The notes: generated from the letters alone by a model not told the origin. Shown: positions 25,601 to 37,012, counted from the stretch's first letter. The stretch: 64,000 nucleotides of DNA from Streptomyces sp. NRRL B-3428 (GCA_000721375.1 JOGW01000008.1:496001-560000); one strand, 5' to 3'. Numbers and translations: made by a program.

Positions 25601-26429
25601 GCTCTCGCCGCGCGCCAAGCTCGTGCTGTACGGGGTGCTTCTGGTCCTGTGCGTCCCGTTCGTCTTCCCGACGTGGTGGATGGCCAGCTCCTCGCTGAAG
25701 CCGGTGAGCGAGGTGTTCGCCTTTCCGCCGTCGCTGCTGCCGACGAGTCCCACGGCCTCCGCGTACGAGAAGGTCTTCGAGCTGCAGCCGTTCGGGCAGC
25801 AGTACTTCAACAGCATGTACATCGCGGTGGCCGTGACGCTGGGCACGCTGGTCGTCTCGTCGATGGCCGGCTACGCCTTCGCCAGGATCCGCTTCCGGGG
25901 CCAGAACGTGCTGTTCCTGGTGGTGCTCATGGGCCTGCTCATCCCGTCCGAGGTCACGATCGTTCCGCTGTTCCAGATGTTCAACGACTGGGGAATGATC
26001 GACACGCACTGGCCGCTGGTCCTGGTGCCGATCCTGGGCGCGCCCAGCGTGCTCGCGACCTTCATCATGCGGCAGTTCTTCATCGCGCTGCCGGGTGAAC
26101 TGGAGGAGGCCGCGCGGATGGACGGCCTGGGGCGGTTCGCCATCTACTGGCGGATCGCGATGCCACTGGCCCGTCCGGCGCTCGCCGCGGTGGCGATCTT
26201 CACCTTCCTGCACAGCTGGAACCTGTATCTGGAACCGATCGTGTATCTGACCAGCCCGGAGATGTTCACGCTCCCGCAGGCGCTGACGCAGTACGTGGAC
26301 GCGTACGGCGGCCCGATGTGGAACGTCCAGCTGGCGGCCGCCTCACTGACGGCGTTCCCGGTACTTGCGGTGTTCGTGTTCGCCCAACGGCAGTTCGTGG
26401 AGGGGCTGGCTCATACGGGGCTGAAGTAG
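25590..26429 (+). CDS. ABC sugar permease, MalG type
   Basis: A 279-residue permease with six membrane segments. The EAA loop is ELEEAARMDGLGRFAIYWRIAMPLARPAL. The N-terminus (RAKLVLYGVLLVLCVPFVFPTWWMASSSLK) and the C-terminus (AQRQFVEGLAHTGLK) are typical of CUT1 MalG-like proteins. It is the last gene of the LacI/FAD/ABC operon. Its stop is followed after one base by a strong 15-bp terminator stem. Translation is coupled to the preceding permease by an 11-base overlap. Confidence 0.93.
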   Translation: MSRKLSPRAKLVLYGVLLVLCVPFVFPTWWMASSSLKPVSEVFAFPPSLLPTSPTASAYEKVFELQPFGQQYFNSMYIAVAVTLGTLVVSSMAGYAFARIRFRGQNVLFLVVLMGLLIPSEVTIVPLFQMFNDWGMIDTHWPLVLVPILGAPSVLATFIMRQFFIALPGELEEAARMDGLGRFAIYWRIAMPLARPALAAVAIFTFLHSWNLYLEPIVYLTSPEMFTLPQALTQYVDAYGGPMWNVQLAAASLTAFPVLAVFVFAQRQFVEGLAHTGLK

Positions 26430-26430
26430 C

Positions 26431-26479
26431 CCGTGGGGTACGGGTACGAGGGCGGGCTCCTCGCACCCGTACCCCACGG
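26431..26479 (+). terminator. strong terminator of the LacI/FAD/ABC operon
   Basis: CCGTGGGGTACGGGT (26431-26445) pairs perfectly with ACCCGTACCCCACGG (26465-26479) around a 19-base loop that can form a smaller GAG/CTC stem. It starts one base after the stop codon and is followed by AAAACC. It marks the operon end clearly. Confidence 0.85.
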
Positions 26480-26525
26480 AAAACCAGTGGCCGCGGTGAA
26501 CGACGCGCGAGAAGAATCCCGGTGC

Positions 26526-27188
26526 ATGACTCTGCTGACCCACTGGCCGCTCGCCGGGCTGCGGTTGACCACACCGCGCCTTGAGCTGCGTCTGCCGGAC
26601 CTCGAAGAACTTGCCGCGTTGGCCTCGCTGGCCGCCGACGGAGTGCATGATCCGGACGTGCAGCCGTTCACCGTCGCGTGGACCGATGCCACCCCTGAGG
26701 TGCGCGCTCGCAGCGTGGTCCAGTACCACTGGAGCCGCTGGAGCGACTGGCGGCCGGGGAACTGGGAGTTGAACCTGGTGGTGCTGCGCGACGGAGTGGT
26801 CGTCGGCACGCAGGGCGTGAGCGGCCGTGACTTCGGAATCTGCCGCGAGGTGGCTACCGGGTCCTGGCTGGGCCGGGCCTATCAAGGACAGGGTCTCGGC
26901 ACGGAGATGCGGACGGCCGTGCTGCAGCTCGCCTTCACCGGACTCGGCGCGAAGGAAGCCGCCTCCGGGGCATTCGCCCACAACGCCGCCTCACGGGCGG
27001 TGTCGCGCAAACTCGGCTACCGCGAGGACGGCATCGAGCGGCATTCCGTACGCGGGGAAGCCGCCGTGATGCACCGCCTCCGCCTCACCGCCGAGCAGTG
27101 GGAACCCCGGATCCCGGTGCAGATGGCGGGGCTGACGCAATGCCTGCCGTGGTTCGGCCTCGAGGGCGGCCCGGGCAGCGGCGCCTAG
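26526..27188 (+). CDS. GNAT family N-acetyltransferase
   Basis: A 220-residue acetyltransferase of the RimJ/RimL-like group. It starts with LRLTTPRLELRLPDLEELAAL and carries the acetyl-CoA loop GSWLGRAYQGQGLGTEMRTAVLQLAF (R/Q-x-x-G-x-G/A pattern), then NAASRAVSRKLGYREDGIERHSVRGE. Substrates of this group are protein N-termini or small amines. ATG 26526 was chosen because upstream codons fall in the terminator stem of the previous operon. It lies 10 bases before the threonine-synthase-like gene, so the two are probably co-transcribed. Confidence 0.88.
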   Translation: MTLLTHWPLAGLRLTTPRLELRLPDLEELAALASLAADGVHDPDVQPFTVAWTDATPEVRARSVVQYHWSRWSDWRPGNWELNLVVLRDGVVVGTQGVSGRDFGICREVATGSWLGRAYQGQGLGTEMRTAVLQLAFTGLGAKEAASGAFAHNAASRAVSRKLGYREDGIERHSVRGEAAVMHRLRLTAEQWEPRIPVQMAGLTQCLPWFGLEGGPGSGA

Positions 27189-27198
27189 ACTCGCGATC

Positions 27199-28416
27199 AT
27201 GTCGGCAACAGATTCCCTCGCCATCGGCCAACGCTCCCTGGGCGACCCTGACATCCGCTACCCCCTGTGGCCGCCTCTGCTCAAGGGCTGCCCGCGCACC
27301 AGCTCGGACACCATGTCGTACCCCGTGGAAGTGGAGTACGACATGGCGCGGGTGCCCGAGGGCTTCGGAACCGCCGCCGGCACCGGGCTCGACCGCTGGG
27401 CCCCTCTGCTGCCCCCGCTGCACGCCCCGTCACTGGGCGAGGGCGGGACGCCGCTGGTCGGCATCGCCGACGGGCTGTACATCAAGGACGAGTCGCAGAA
27501 CCCCACGTGGAGCCACAAGGACCGGCTCAACCGCTGCACCGTCAGCGCCGCCCTCGGCGCCGGTGCGCCCGGGATCGTGGTGGCCTCCTCCGGGAACCAC
27601 GGCGCCTCGGCCGCGGCGTACGCGGCGCGTGCCGGGCTGCGCTGCGTGGTGCTCGGATCGGCCGGACTGCCGCCCGCCGTCGCATCGTTCCTCTCCGCGT
27701 ACGGCGCCGTGGTGCTGCCCGTACCGGTCGAGCACCGCTGGCCCCTGACCGAGCGCATCGTCGACGAGTTCGGCTACTTCCCCGTCAGCAATCTCACCCC
27801 GTTCCACACGGGCAGCTCTTTCGGGCCCGAGGGCTACAAGACGGTCGCGTACGAGATCGCGGCCGAACTCGGCGCTCCCGGCGCGGTGTTCGTGCCGACC
27901 GGCTACGGCGAGCTGCTCTTCGGTATCTGGAAGGGGTTCAGCGAGCTCCGACAGCTCGGCCGGATCGACCGTGTCCCGCCCCTGTACAGCTGCGAACCGG
28001 CTGCGGGCGGCCCGCTGGCGGCGGCGATCCGTCAAGGTGTGCCCGCGACCGGCGTCCCGGTCGGTGCCACGGACGCGTACGGCATCGACTGCCCGGTGAA
28101 CGGCTACCGCGGGGTCGTCGCCGTGCAGGGCAGCGGGGGAAATCCGCTGCTGGTGGACGACGCGCAACTACGCGCCGCACAGGCCGAGTTGGCGGCCAAA
28201 GGGCTGTGGGTTGAGCTTTCGGCCGCTGCGGGGCTCGCGGGGCTGAGGTCGGCCGCCGGCGTTCCCGAGTCGTTCGACGGGCCTGTCGTCTGCGTCAGTA
28301 CGTCGAGCGGATTCAAGGACATCACCGTCGGCCGACAGGGGACTTTGGGGCCGGTCGATCCGTCCTGGGACGCTGTCCGCGCACGGCTCGACGCGGCAGG
28401 GATCAAGGCCGTCTGA
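27199..28416 (+). CDS. PLP-dependent threonine synthase-like protein
   Basis: A 405-residue fold-type II PLP enzyme. The Schiff-base lysine lies in NPTWSHKDRLN (Lys107), the phosphate and substrate loop is VASSGNHGASAAAYAARAG, and a glycine-rich GYGELLFGIWKGF loop follows. Threonine synthase, threonine dehydratase and diaminopropionate ammonia-lyase relatives share this pattern. The N-terminal zinc cysteines of many threonine synthases are not evident (only Cys31 in KGCPRTSSD), so it may be a catabolic lyase rather than the biosynthetic enzyme. It is convergent with dgdR. The N-acetyltransferase upstream may act in the same pathway. Confidence 0.85.
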   Translation: MSATDSLAIGQRSLGDPDIRYPLWPPLLKGCPRTSSDTMSYPVEVEYDMARVPEGFGTAAGTGLDRWAPLLPPLHAPSLGEGGTPLVGIADGLYIKDESQNPTWSHKDRLNRCTVSAALGAGAPGIVVASSGNHGASAAAYAARAGLRCVVLGSAGLPPAVASFLSAYGAVVLPVPVEHRWPLTERIVDEFGYFPVSNLTPFHTGSSFGPEGYKTVAYEIAAELGAPGAVFVPTGYGELLFGIWKGFSELRQLGRIDRVPPLYSCEPAAGGPLAAAIRQGVPATGVPVGATDAYGIDCPVNGYRGVVAVQGSGGNPLLVDDAQLRAAQAELAAKGLWVELSAAAGLAGLRSAAGVPESFDGPVVCVSTSSGFKDITVGRQGTLGPVDPSWDAVRARLDAAGIKAV

Positions 28417-28431
28417 GGTCCGCGCACCGCC

Positions 28432-29340
28432 TCACACCTCCCCCAGCCCCGGCAGGTCCGGCACCCCGCGCAGCTCGTCGAGCACGGCCCGCACCGCCGC
28501 GCGCGGAGGCACGCCGCCGCGCAGTGCGGCCGTGATGCGGCGGGTCACCGGGGTGGCGAGCGGGCGGGTGGCGAGGCGGTAGCGGGGGTCGACCGCGAGG
28601 CCGGGGAGGAGGGCGATCGACAGGCCCGCCTCCACGTGCTGCAGGGACATCAGATAGTTGCTGAAGCGGCACACCACTCGGGGTTCGAAACCGGCCTGGC
28701 GGCACAGGCGCAGGGTCAGGTTGGCCATGTAGGAGTGCGGGATGTCGAACGCCCAGGACTCCTGCGCGAGCGTCGAGAGGTCGACGGGACCGCGTCCGGC
28801 GGCGGCCGGATGGCCGACCGGGAGCACCACGAGGATCGGGTCCGTGGCCAGGTGGACGAGGTCGAGGTCGGGGCCGAGCGGCAGTTCGCCGAAGTCCGTG
28901 GTGGTGATCACCAGATCCGCGTCTCCCGTGCGCAGGGCCGGGACGCTCGCATGCGGTTCGAGTTCCAGCAACTCGACGTCCAGGTGCGGATGTTCACGTA
29001 CGAGCCGGGTCACCGCCGGCACCGCCATGCTGTGGATCGCGCTCTGGAAGGCACCGAGGCGGACGAGCCCCGACGGCTCCTCGCCGAAGCCGCGCAGCTC
29101 AGCCTCGATGCTGTCCATGTGGTCGAGAAGCACCCGCGCCCGGCGGGCGAGGATCAGTCCGGCCGAGGTCAACCTCACTCTGCGTCCGGTCCGTTCGAGC
29201 AGCCGGGTGCCGGTCTCGGACTCGAGCACCGCCAGCTGCTGGGACACGCTGGAGGGGCTCATATGCGCGGCCTGGGCCACGGCTCGTACGGTCCCGAGTG
29301 TGTCCAGCCGGCTGAGCAGCCGCAGCCTCCAGGGGTTCAT
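28432..29340 (-). CDS. dgdR: LysR family regulator, probable DgdR
   Basis: A 302-residue LysR protein. The N-terminal winged helix is WRLRLLSRLDTLGTVRAVAQAAHMSPSSVSQQLAVLESETGTRLLERTGRRVRLTSAG, and the effector domain runs from about residue 90 (GLVRLGAFQSAIHSM) to the end. It is transcribed divergently from the dialkylglycine decarboxylase gene across 91 bases, the same arrangement as dgdR/dgdA of Burkholderia, where the LysR protein represses dgdA until 2-methylalanine is present. The ATG at 29340 is used; GTG 29343 is an alternative. The name rests on gene order and partner, not on direct similarity. Confidence 0.82.
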   Translation of the reverse strand: MNPWRLRLLSRLDTLGTVRAVAQAAHMSPSSVSQQLAVLESETGTRLLERTGRRVRLTSAGLILARRARVLLDHMDSIEAELRGFGEEPSGLVRLGAFQSAIHSMAVPAVTRLVREHPHLDVELLELEPHASVPALRTGDADLVITTTDFGELPLGPDLDLVHLATDPILVVLPVGHPAAAGRGPVDLSTLAQESWAFDIPHSYMANLTLRLCRQAGFEPRVVCRFSNYLMSLQHVEAGLSIALLPGLAVDPRYRLATRPLATPVTRRITAALRGGVPPRAAVRAVLDELRGVPDLPGLGEV

Positions 29341-29392
29341 CACGTCCGGCATCCTTGTACGGATCCGCCGTACAGGAAACCCGGAATCGTGA

Positions 29393-30785
<1,393 letters not shown>

Positions 30786-30789
30786 TCTG

Positions 30790-31539
30790 CTACCCCAGCG
30801 TGAGCCGCACCTCGTAGCGGTCCGCGCGATACGTCTCGTCGCTCGACTGGCACACCACCGCGCCGGCGTCACGCGACAGCCGGGAGGTGTGCAGCACCGC
30901 GGCCGCGCCCCTCAGGTCGAGAAGCTGCTTGTGCCGGGCGTCGGCGAGTGCCGCGCGGGCCGTGTAGTCGGCGGCGACCGGGGCATGGCCCGCGGCGCCG
31001 AGTGCGGCCCACAGGGACTGCGTGGTGAAGTCGGCCGCGGGCAGCTCCGGCGCCAGGGCCAGGGGTACGAGGTCGCGCGAGAAGCACACGGGCAGCCCGT
31101 CGAGATACCGCACCCGGTGCAGCTCGAAGACCTCCTCGCCCGTGGTGATCCGCAGCCGGTCGGCCTCCTGGGACAGTGCGGACCTGGTGCGGGCCAGCAG
31201 CACCCTGGCGGTGACGGACCGCCCGAGCGCCCGGTTGTGCTCGGCGAAGCCGACGGGCCCGATGGTGGCCGGCGCATGGCTGAAGCCGACCCGCCGTACC
31301 CGCCAGCCGCGCCGCTCGGAGGACTCGACGAGCCCCTCCTCCTGGAGCGCCTTGAGCGTGCGGCGCAGCGTGGACCGGCTGATCCCAAGCTGCTCGCACA
31401 GATAGCGCTCGGAGGGCAGCCGCTGCTCGGGGCCGAGCGCGCCCGTGGCGATGGCGTGCGCGAGGGCCTGCTGCGCGAGGACGTACGGGGGCTGGGCGCC
31501 GTCGGCGACCACGGGGCGGAATACCGGCTGCTCTGGCAT
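30790..31539 (-). CDS. GntR/HutC family regulator
   Basis: A 249-residue regulator. The winged helix is YVLAQQALAHAIATGALGPEQRLPSERYLCEQLGISRSTLRRTLKALQEEGLVE; the C-terminal UTRA ligand domain runs from about residue 95 to the end, with VFELHRVRYLDGLPVCFSRDLVPL typical of HutC members that sense phosphosugars or similar metabolites (NagR, DasR). ATG 31539 has GGGAGG upstream. It is divergent from a GlcNAc-type PTS permease gene across 213 bases holding a triple inverted repeat and a palindrome (GTGCCAGGCAC, 31552-31562), so it very likely controls that permease and itself. Confidence 0.9.
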   Translation of the reverse strand: MPEQPVFRPVVADGAQPPYVLAQQALAHAIATGALGPEQRLPSERYLCEQLGISRSTLRRTLKALQEEGLVESSERRGWRVRRVGFSHAPATIGPVGFAEHNRALGRSVTARVLLARTRSALSQEADRLRITTGEEVFELHRVRYLDGLPVCFSRDLVPLALAPELPAADFTTQSLWAALGAAGHAPVAADYTARAALADARHKQLLDLRGAAAVLHTSRLSRDAGAVVCQSSDETYRADRYEVRLTLG

Positions 31540-31568
31540 GACCCTCCCACTGTGCCAGGCACCTGGGC

Positions 31569-31624
31569 GCCGAGGGTCTTGCGACCTGCCGAGGGCCTCC
31601 GGCCTGCCGAGGGTCTTCCGACCT
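31569..31624. repeat. three tandem 18-19 bp units, each an inverted repeat
   Basis: Units at 31569-31587, 31588-31605 and 31606-31624 all start GCCGAGGG. Each contains a four-base inverted repeat: GGTC...GACC, GGCC...GGCC, GGTC...GACC. In the middle unit both arms changed together (T to C, A to G), so symmetry is kept. Placement between the GntR gene and the PTS gene suggests stacked operator sites. Confidence 0.7.
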
Positions 31625-31653
31625 CCCGTACAGGCACAAAGCCCACCGATCCA

Positions 31654-31671
31654 TCTGGTATCTGTCTGGTA
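31654..31671. promoter_or_regulatory. paired TCTGGTA direct repeats upstream of the PTS gene
   Basis: TCTGGTA occurs at 31654-31660 and again at 31665-31671, starting 11 bases apart, one helical turn. They lie about 80-100 bases before the PTS ATG, in the AT-richest part of the gap. They could be regulator or promoter elements. They are not the inverted dre sites of DasR. Confidence 0.4.
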
Positions 31672-31752
31672 CACATAAGAGGTCGACGCAAGGGGGGCCC
31701 GGGCGGTCGACACCCTCGTACCAGCCCCCTCCCTTCAGGAGCACCCCCCAAC

Positions 31753-33000
31753 ATGAGCAAGGCCATAGCCGACGCCCCCGCGAAGAAGCGGGGCGCCGGA
31801 CTGATGCAAGGCATGCAGAAGATCGGCAAGAGTCTGCAGCTGCCGGTCGCCGTACTGCCCGCTGCCGCGATCCTCCTGCGCCTCGGCCAGGACGACGTCT
31901 TCGGCAAGGACGGACTGCACTGGGGCAAGGTCGCCGAGGTCTTCGCGACCGCGGGCAACGGCGTCTTCGCCAACCTTCCCCTGCTGTTCTGCGTCGGTGT
32001 GGCGATCGGCTACGCGAAGAAGGCCGACGGCTCGACCGCGCTCGCCGCACTCGTCGGTTTCCTCGTCTACAAGAACGTGCTCACCGCGTTCCCGGTCGAC
32101 GGTTCGGTCACCGAGGCACTCCCCAAGGGCACACCGCAGGACCCGGGCGTCCTCGGCGGCATCATCATCGGTCTGCTCAGCGCGATCGTGTGGCAGCGGT
32201 TCCACAAGACGCGTCTGGTGGACTGGCTCGGCTTCTTCAACGGCCGTCGCCTCGTCCCGATCCTGATGGCCTTCCTCGGCACGGCGCTCGGTGTGGCCTT
32301 CGGTCTCCTGTGGGGTCCGATCGGCACCGCGCTGGCGAGCTTCAGCGACTGGCTGATGGGTCTCGGTGCGGTCGGTTCCGGCATCTACGGTGTGTTCAAC
32401 CGCGGCCTCATCCCGGTCGGCATGCACCAGTTCCTCAACACGTTCTTCCAGCAGCAGGTGGGCTCGTTCACCAACTCGGCCGGTGAGGTCGTGCACGGCG
32501 AGATCCCGCGCTTCTTCGCGGGTGACCCCACCGCGGGCCAGTTCATGTCCGGCTTCTTCCCGATCATGATGTTCGGTCTGCCGGCCGCCGCGATCGCCAT
32601 CGCGCACTGCGCCAAGCCGCACCGCCGCAAGGCCGTGCTCGGCATGATGGTCTCGCTCGCCCTGACCTCGTTCATCACGGGTGTCACGGAGCCGATCGAG
32701 TTCACCTTCCTGTTCCTCGCCCCGGCCCTGTACGTGGTGCACGCCGTACTCACCGGCCTCGCCATGGCGGTCACTTGGGGACTCGGCGTCCACGACGGCT
32801 TCGGTTTCTCGGCGGGCCTGATCGACTACCTGCTCAACTGGCACCTGGCCACCAAGCCGTGGCTGATCATCCCGATCGGCCTGTGCTTCGCGGCGGTCTA
32901 CTACATCGTCTTCCGCTTCACCATCATCAAGTTCAATCTGCCGACGCCGGGCCGCGAGTCCGACGAGGAGATCGCCGAGATGGAGAAGCTCGGGACCTGA
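31753..33000 (+). CDS. nagE: PTS transporter EIIC component, N-acetylglucosamine type
   Basis: A 415-residue membrane permease of the glucose/GlcNAc PTS family, EIIC domain only. It begins with the family's KIGKSLQLPVAVLPAAAILLRLGQ, has about ten membrane segments, and carries the conserved GVFNRGLIPVGMHQFLNTFF, the ITGVTEPIEFTFLF signature (substrate-binding Glu) and LGVHDGFGFSAGLIDYLLNW. Length and start match NagE2 of S. coelicolor. The EIIB domain that must phosphorylate the sugar is absent and not encoded nearby, so it must be supplied in trans (NagF in Streptomyces). The divergent GntR gene is the likely regulator. GlcNAc is the best guess; glucose is possible. Confidence 0.85.
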   Translation: MSKAIADAPAKKRGAGLMQGMQKIGKSLQLPVAVLPAAAILLRLGQDDVFGKDGLHWGKVAEVFATAGNGVFANLPLLFCVGVAIGYAKKADGSTALAALVGFLVYKNVLTAFPVDGSVTEALPKGTPQDPGVLGGIIIGLLSAIVWQRFHKTRLVDWLGFFNGRRLVPILMAFLGTALGVAFGLLWGPIGTALASFSDWLMGLGAVGSGIYGVFNRGLIPVGMHQFLNTFFQQQVGSFTNSAGEVVHGEIPRFFAGDPTAGQFMSGFFPIMMFGLPAAAIAIAHCAKPHRRKAVLGMMVSLALTSFITGVTEPIEFTFLFLAPALYVVHAVLTGLAMAVTWGLGVHDGFGFSAGLIDYLLNWHLATKPWLIIPIGLCFAAVYYIVFRFTIIKFNLPTPGRESDEEIAEMEKLGT

Positions 33001-33007
33001 CGCACAC

Positions 33008-33036
33008 GGCGGCGGCCGTACGAACCGGCCGCCGCC
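33008..33036 (+). terminator. terminator after the PTS permease gene
   Basis: GGCGGCGGCCG (33008-33018) pairs with CGGCCGCCGCC (33026-33036), an 11-bp perfect stem with a seven-base loop, starting eight bases after the stop codon. Confidence 0.8.
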
Positions 33037-33111
33037 CCTTCGACCGCCCGGCCGTACAGGCGGTGCGCAGCGTGGGGCTGCACACCGTTCACCTCCAGCC
33101 GGCCGGGCCTC

Positions 33112-33143
33112 GGCTGCCCCCGCAGTGCGCTGCGGGGGCAGCC
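33112..33143. terminator. 13-bp stem between convergent PTS and NCS1 genes
   Basis: GGCTGCCCCCGCA (33112-33124) pairs perfectly with TGCGGGGGCAGCC (33131-33143) around GTGCGC. It lies 20 bases from the NCS1 permease stop (33163) and serves that leftward gene, possibly both directions. Confidence 0.8.
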
Positions 33144-33162
33144 GTGCGTCCGCTTGCGGGGA

Positions 33163-34740
<1,578 letters not shown>

Positions 34741-34971
34741 GGCCGGTCCGTTCCTGCTGAGCGCGCCGCGGGCTGCGACGCGCGGGTGGACGTGATGAGC
34801 GATGCGGGCTACGGAGCGCCCTACCGTTCCCGGCGGGCGACCGATGCCGGACACTGCCCAGTTCCAGCCACGGCTACACCTGGATCCGGTCATCGCGAAG
34901 CGGCGCGGGCGCGATGAGTTCGCGGCGCGGCGCCGGTCTGTCCTTCCACCTACGACAACAGGAGACCTGGC

Positions 34972-35811
34972 ATGAGCTCATCCGAAGTCCTGATGGAAGG
35001 GGTCGTGTTCGGCGAGTCACCGCGCTGGCACGACGGACGGCTGTGGTTCTCCGACTGGGGCGCGCATCAGGTGATCGCGCTCGACGGCGACGGGGGCCAT
35101 GAAGTGGTCGCGCGCGTGGACTCGTTCCCCATGTGCATCGACTTCCTGCCGGACGGCTCGCTCCTGGTGGTGGACTCCGCGCAGCGACAGCTCGTACGCT
35201 GGGCGGCCGACGGATCGCTGCTCCCGTACGCGGACCTGTCGGGCGTCTCGAAGAAGCCGTGGAACGACATCGTGGTCGACGGCCAGGGCAACGCGTACGT
35301 CAACAGCATCGGATTCGACTTCCCCGGCGGCGAGTTCGCCCCCGGATTCGTCGTGCTCGTGACGCCCGAAGGCGAGGTCCGCCAGGTCGCCGACGGACTC
35401 GCCTTCCCCAACGGCATGGCGATCACGCCGGACGGTACGACGCTGATCGTCGCCGAGTCGTATGCCAACTGCCTCACGGCGTACGAGATCTCGGCGGACG
35501 GGAGCCTCGGGGAGCGGCGGGTCTGGGCGGAGACTCCCGGTGATCACCCGGACGGGATCTGCATGGATGCGCAGGGCGCCCTCTGGTACGCCGACGTGGG
35601 CCATCAGCACTGTGTGCGCGTACGGGAAGGGGGCGAGGTGCTCGCCACGGTCACCCTCGACCGTGGCGCCTTCGCCTGCGCGCTCAGCCGGGGCGATGCG
35701 GAGCCGCGGCTGTACGTGGTGGGGCAGAACTGGGGCGGCCCCGAGGCGTCGGGGCCCACCGGACAGGTCGTGGCCTTCCCGGCACCCGCGCCGGGAGCCG
35801 GGAGGCCCTGA
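34972..35811 (+). CDS. SMP-30/gluconolactonase family protein
   Basis: A 279-residue six-bladed beta-propeller lactonase. Metal-binding residues of the family are visible: Glu in GVVFGESPRW (about residue 14), Asn in PWNDIVVDGQGNAYV, Asn in AFPNGMAITPDG, and Asp in DHPDGICMDAQGALWYADVG. It would hydrolyse a sugar lactone or related ester in the cytoplasm. AGGAG lies well placed before ATG 34972. The 231-base divergent gap to the NCS1 permease gene shows no clear operator. It is convergent with the F420-type oxidoreductase gene, 49 bases away. Confidence 0.88.
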   Translation: MSSSEVLMEGVVFGESPRWHDGRLWFSDWGAHQVIALDGDGGHEVVARVDSFPMCIDFLPDGSLLVVDSAQRQLVRWAADGSLLPYADLSGVSKKPWNDIVVDGQGNAYVNSIGFDFPGGEFAPGFVVLVTPEGEVRQVADGLAFPNGMAITPDGTTLIVAESYANCLTAYEISADGSLGERRVWAETPGDHPDGICMDAQGALWYADVGHQHCVRVREGGEVLATVTLDRGAFACALSRGDAEPRLYVVGQNWGGPEASGPTGQVVAFPAPAPGAGRP

Positions 35812-35860
35812 CGCCACGGCGGGAGTCGGCAGCCCCGGACACACCGTGCCGGTGCGGAGG

Positions 35861-36859
35861 TCAGCCCAGAGCCGGGATGATCTCCGCGCCGTACGTGTCG
35901 ATGACGTGCTCGCGCGCGTCGTGCATCGCGTACACCGCGAACTGGTCCACGCCCAAGTCCCGCAGCGTGCGCAGCTTTTCGAGATGGGCCTCGACCGGTC
36001 CGAGCAGACAGAAGCGGTCCACGATCTCATCGGGCACGAAGTCCGTGGAGGGGTTCCCGGCGCGGCCGTGGTGGCTGTAGTCGTAACCCTCGCGCTGTTT
36101 GATGTACGAGGTGAGGGCCTCCGGGACGAGCGAGGAGTGCTCGCCGTAGCGGGACACCAGATCGGCCACGTGATTGCCGACCATGCCGCCGAACCAGCGG
36201 CACTGCTCGCGGGCGCGGCCCAGGTCGTCGCTCACGTACGCGGGCGCGGCGACACAGATCTTGACGTCGGCGGGGTCACGGCCGGCGGCCGCGGCGGCGT
36301 CGCGTACGGCACGGACCATCCACTCGGTGAGGAAGGGATCGGCGAGCTGGAGAATGAACCCGTCGGCCTTCTGTCCGGCAAGGGCCAGCGCCTTCGGACC
36401 GTATGCCGCCATCCAGACCGGCAGCTTCCCGTCCCGCACCCAGGGCAACTGCACGGCGGCTCCGTCGACTTGGGCCTCGCGCCCCTCCGCCAGATCACGG
36501 ATCACGTCGATCGCCTCGCCGAGCCGCGCGAGAGTGTTGGGCTTGCGCCCGGCCACCCGCATCGCCGAGTCACCGCGTCCGATTCCGCACACCGTGCGGT
36601 TGCCGTACATGTCGTTGAGCGTGGCGAAGGTGGACGCGGTGACTTCCCAGGTACGGGTGCCCGGGTTGGTGACCATGGGGCCCACGGTAAGCCGCCGGGT
36701 GTGGGCCAGGATCTGGCTGTAGATGACGAAGGGTTCCTGCCACAGCACGGCCGAGTCGAAGGTCCAGCCGTAGCGGAAGCGATTGCGTTCGGCCCGTTTC
36801 ATCAGGCTGATGACTTGGGCGGCCGGCGGGTCGGTCTGCAGAACGAGTCCGAATTCCAT
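35861..36859 (-). CDS. F420-dependent LLM class oxidoreductase, TIGR03842-like
   Basis: A 332-residue luciferase-like TIM-barrel protein. It starts MEFGLVLQTDPPAAQVISLMKRAE, with RFRYGWTFDSAVLWQEPFVIYSQILAHTRRLTVGPMVTNPGTR and GNRTVCGIGRGDSAMRVAGRKP as the cofactor-binding strand. It resembles Mer-like F420 enzymes of the TIGR03842 group, which are thought to use F420 rather than FMN. AGGAGG sits ideally before ATG 36859. Substrate unknown. The nearby NCS1 permease and SMP-30 genes may belong to the same catabolic route. Confidence 0.85.
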   Translation of the reverse strand: MEFGLVLQTDPPAAQVISLMKRAERNRFRYGWTFDSAVLWQEPFVIYSQILAHTRRLTVGPMVTNPGTRTWEVTASTFATLNDMYGNRTVCGIGRGDSAMRVAGRKPNTLARLGEAIDVIRDLAEGREAQVDGAAVQLPWVRDGKLPVWMAAYGPKALALAGQKADGFILQLADPFLTEWMVRAVRDAAAAAGRDPADVKICVAAPAYVSDDLGRAREQCRWFGGMVGNHVADLVSRYGEHSSLVPEALTSYIKQREGYDYSHHGRAGNPSTDFVPDEIVDRFCLLGPVEAHLEKLRTLRDLGVDQFAVYAMHDAREHVIDTYGAEIIPALG

Positions 36860-37012
36860 GCTGGTCCTCCTGGTTCAAGGCCCGCTCCCACGGCACACAA
36901 CCGCAGGCCGGGGCCACCGGGAAGCGACCATCGTGGACTCGTTCCGGGGCGTTGGCAAGAGGGCTCTACGCGTGTCACTCCGATGGGTCCGGGGCGCGGG
37001 CCGCCGCCGGCT

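Noticed and set aside
31654..31671. TCTGGTA pair as a DasR dre site
   Set aside because: DasR sites are inverted (ACTGGTCTAGACCAGT-like); these are direct repeats. They may still be a regulator or promoter site.
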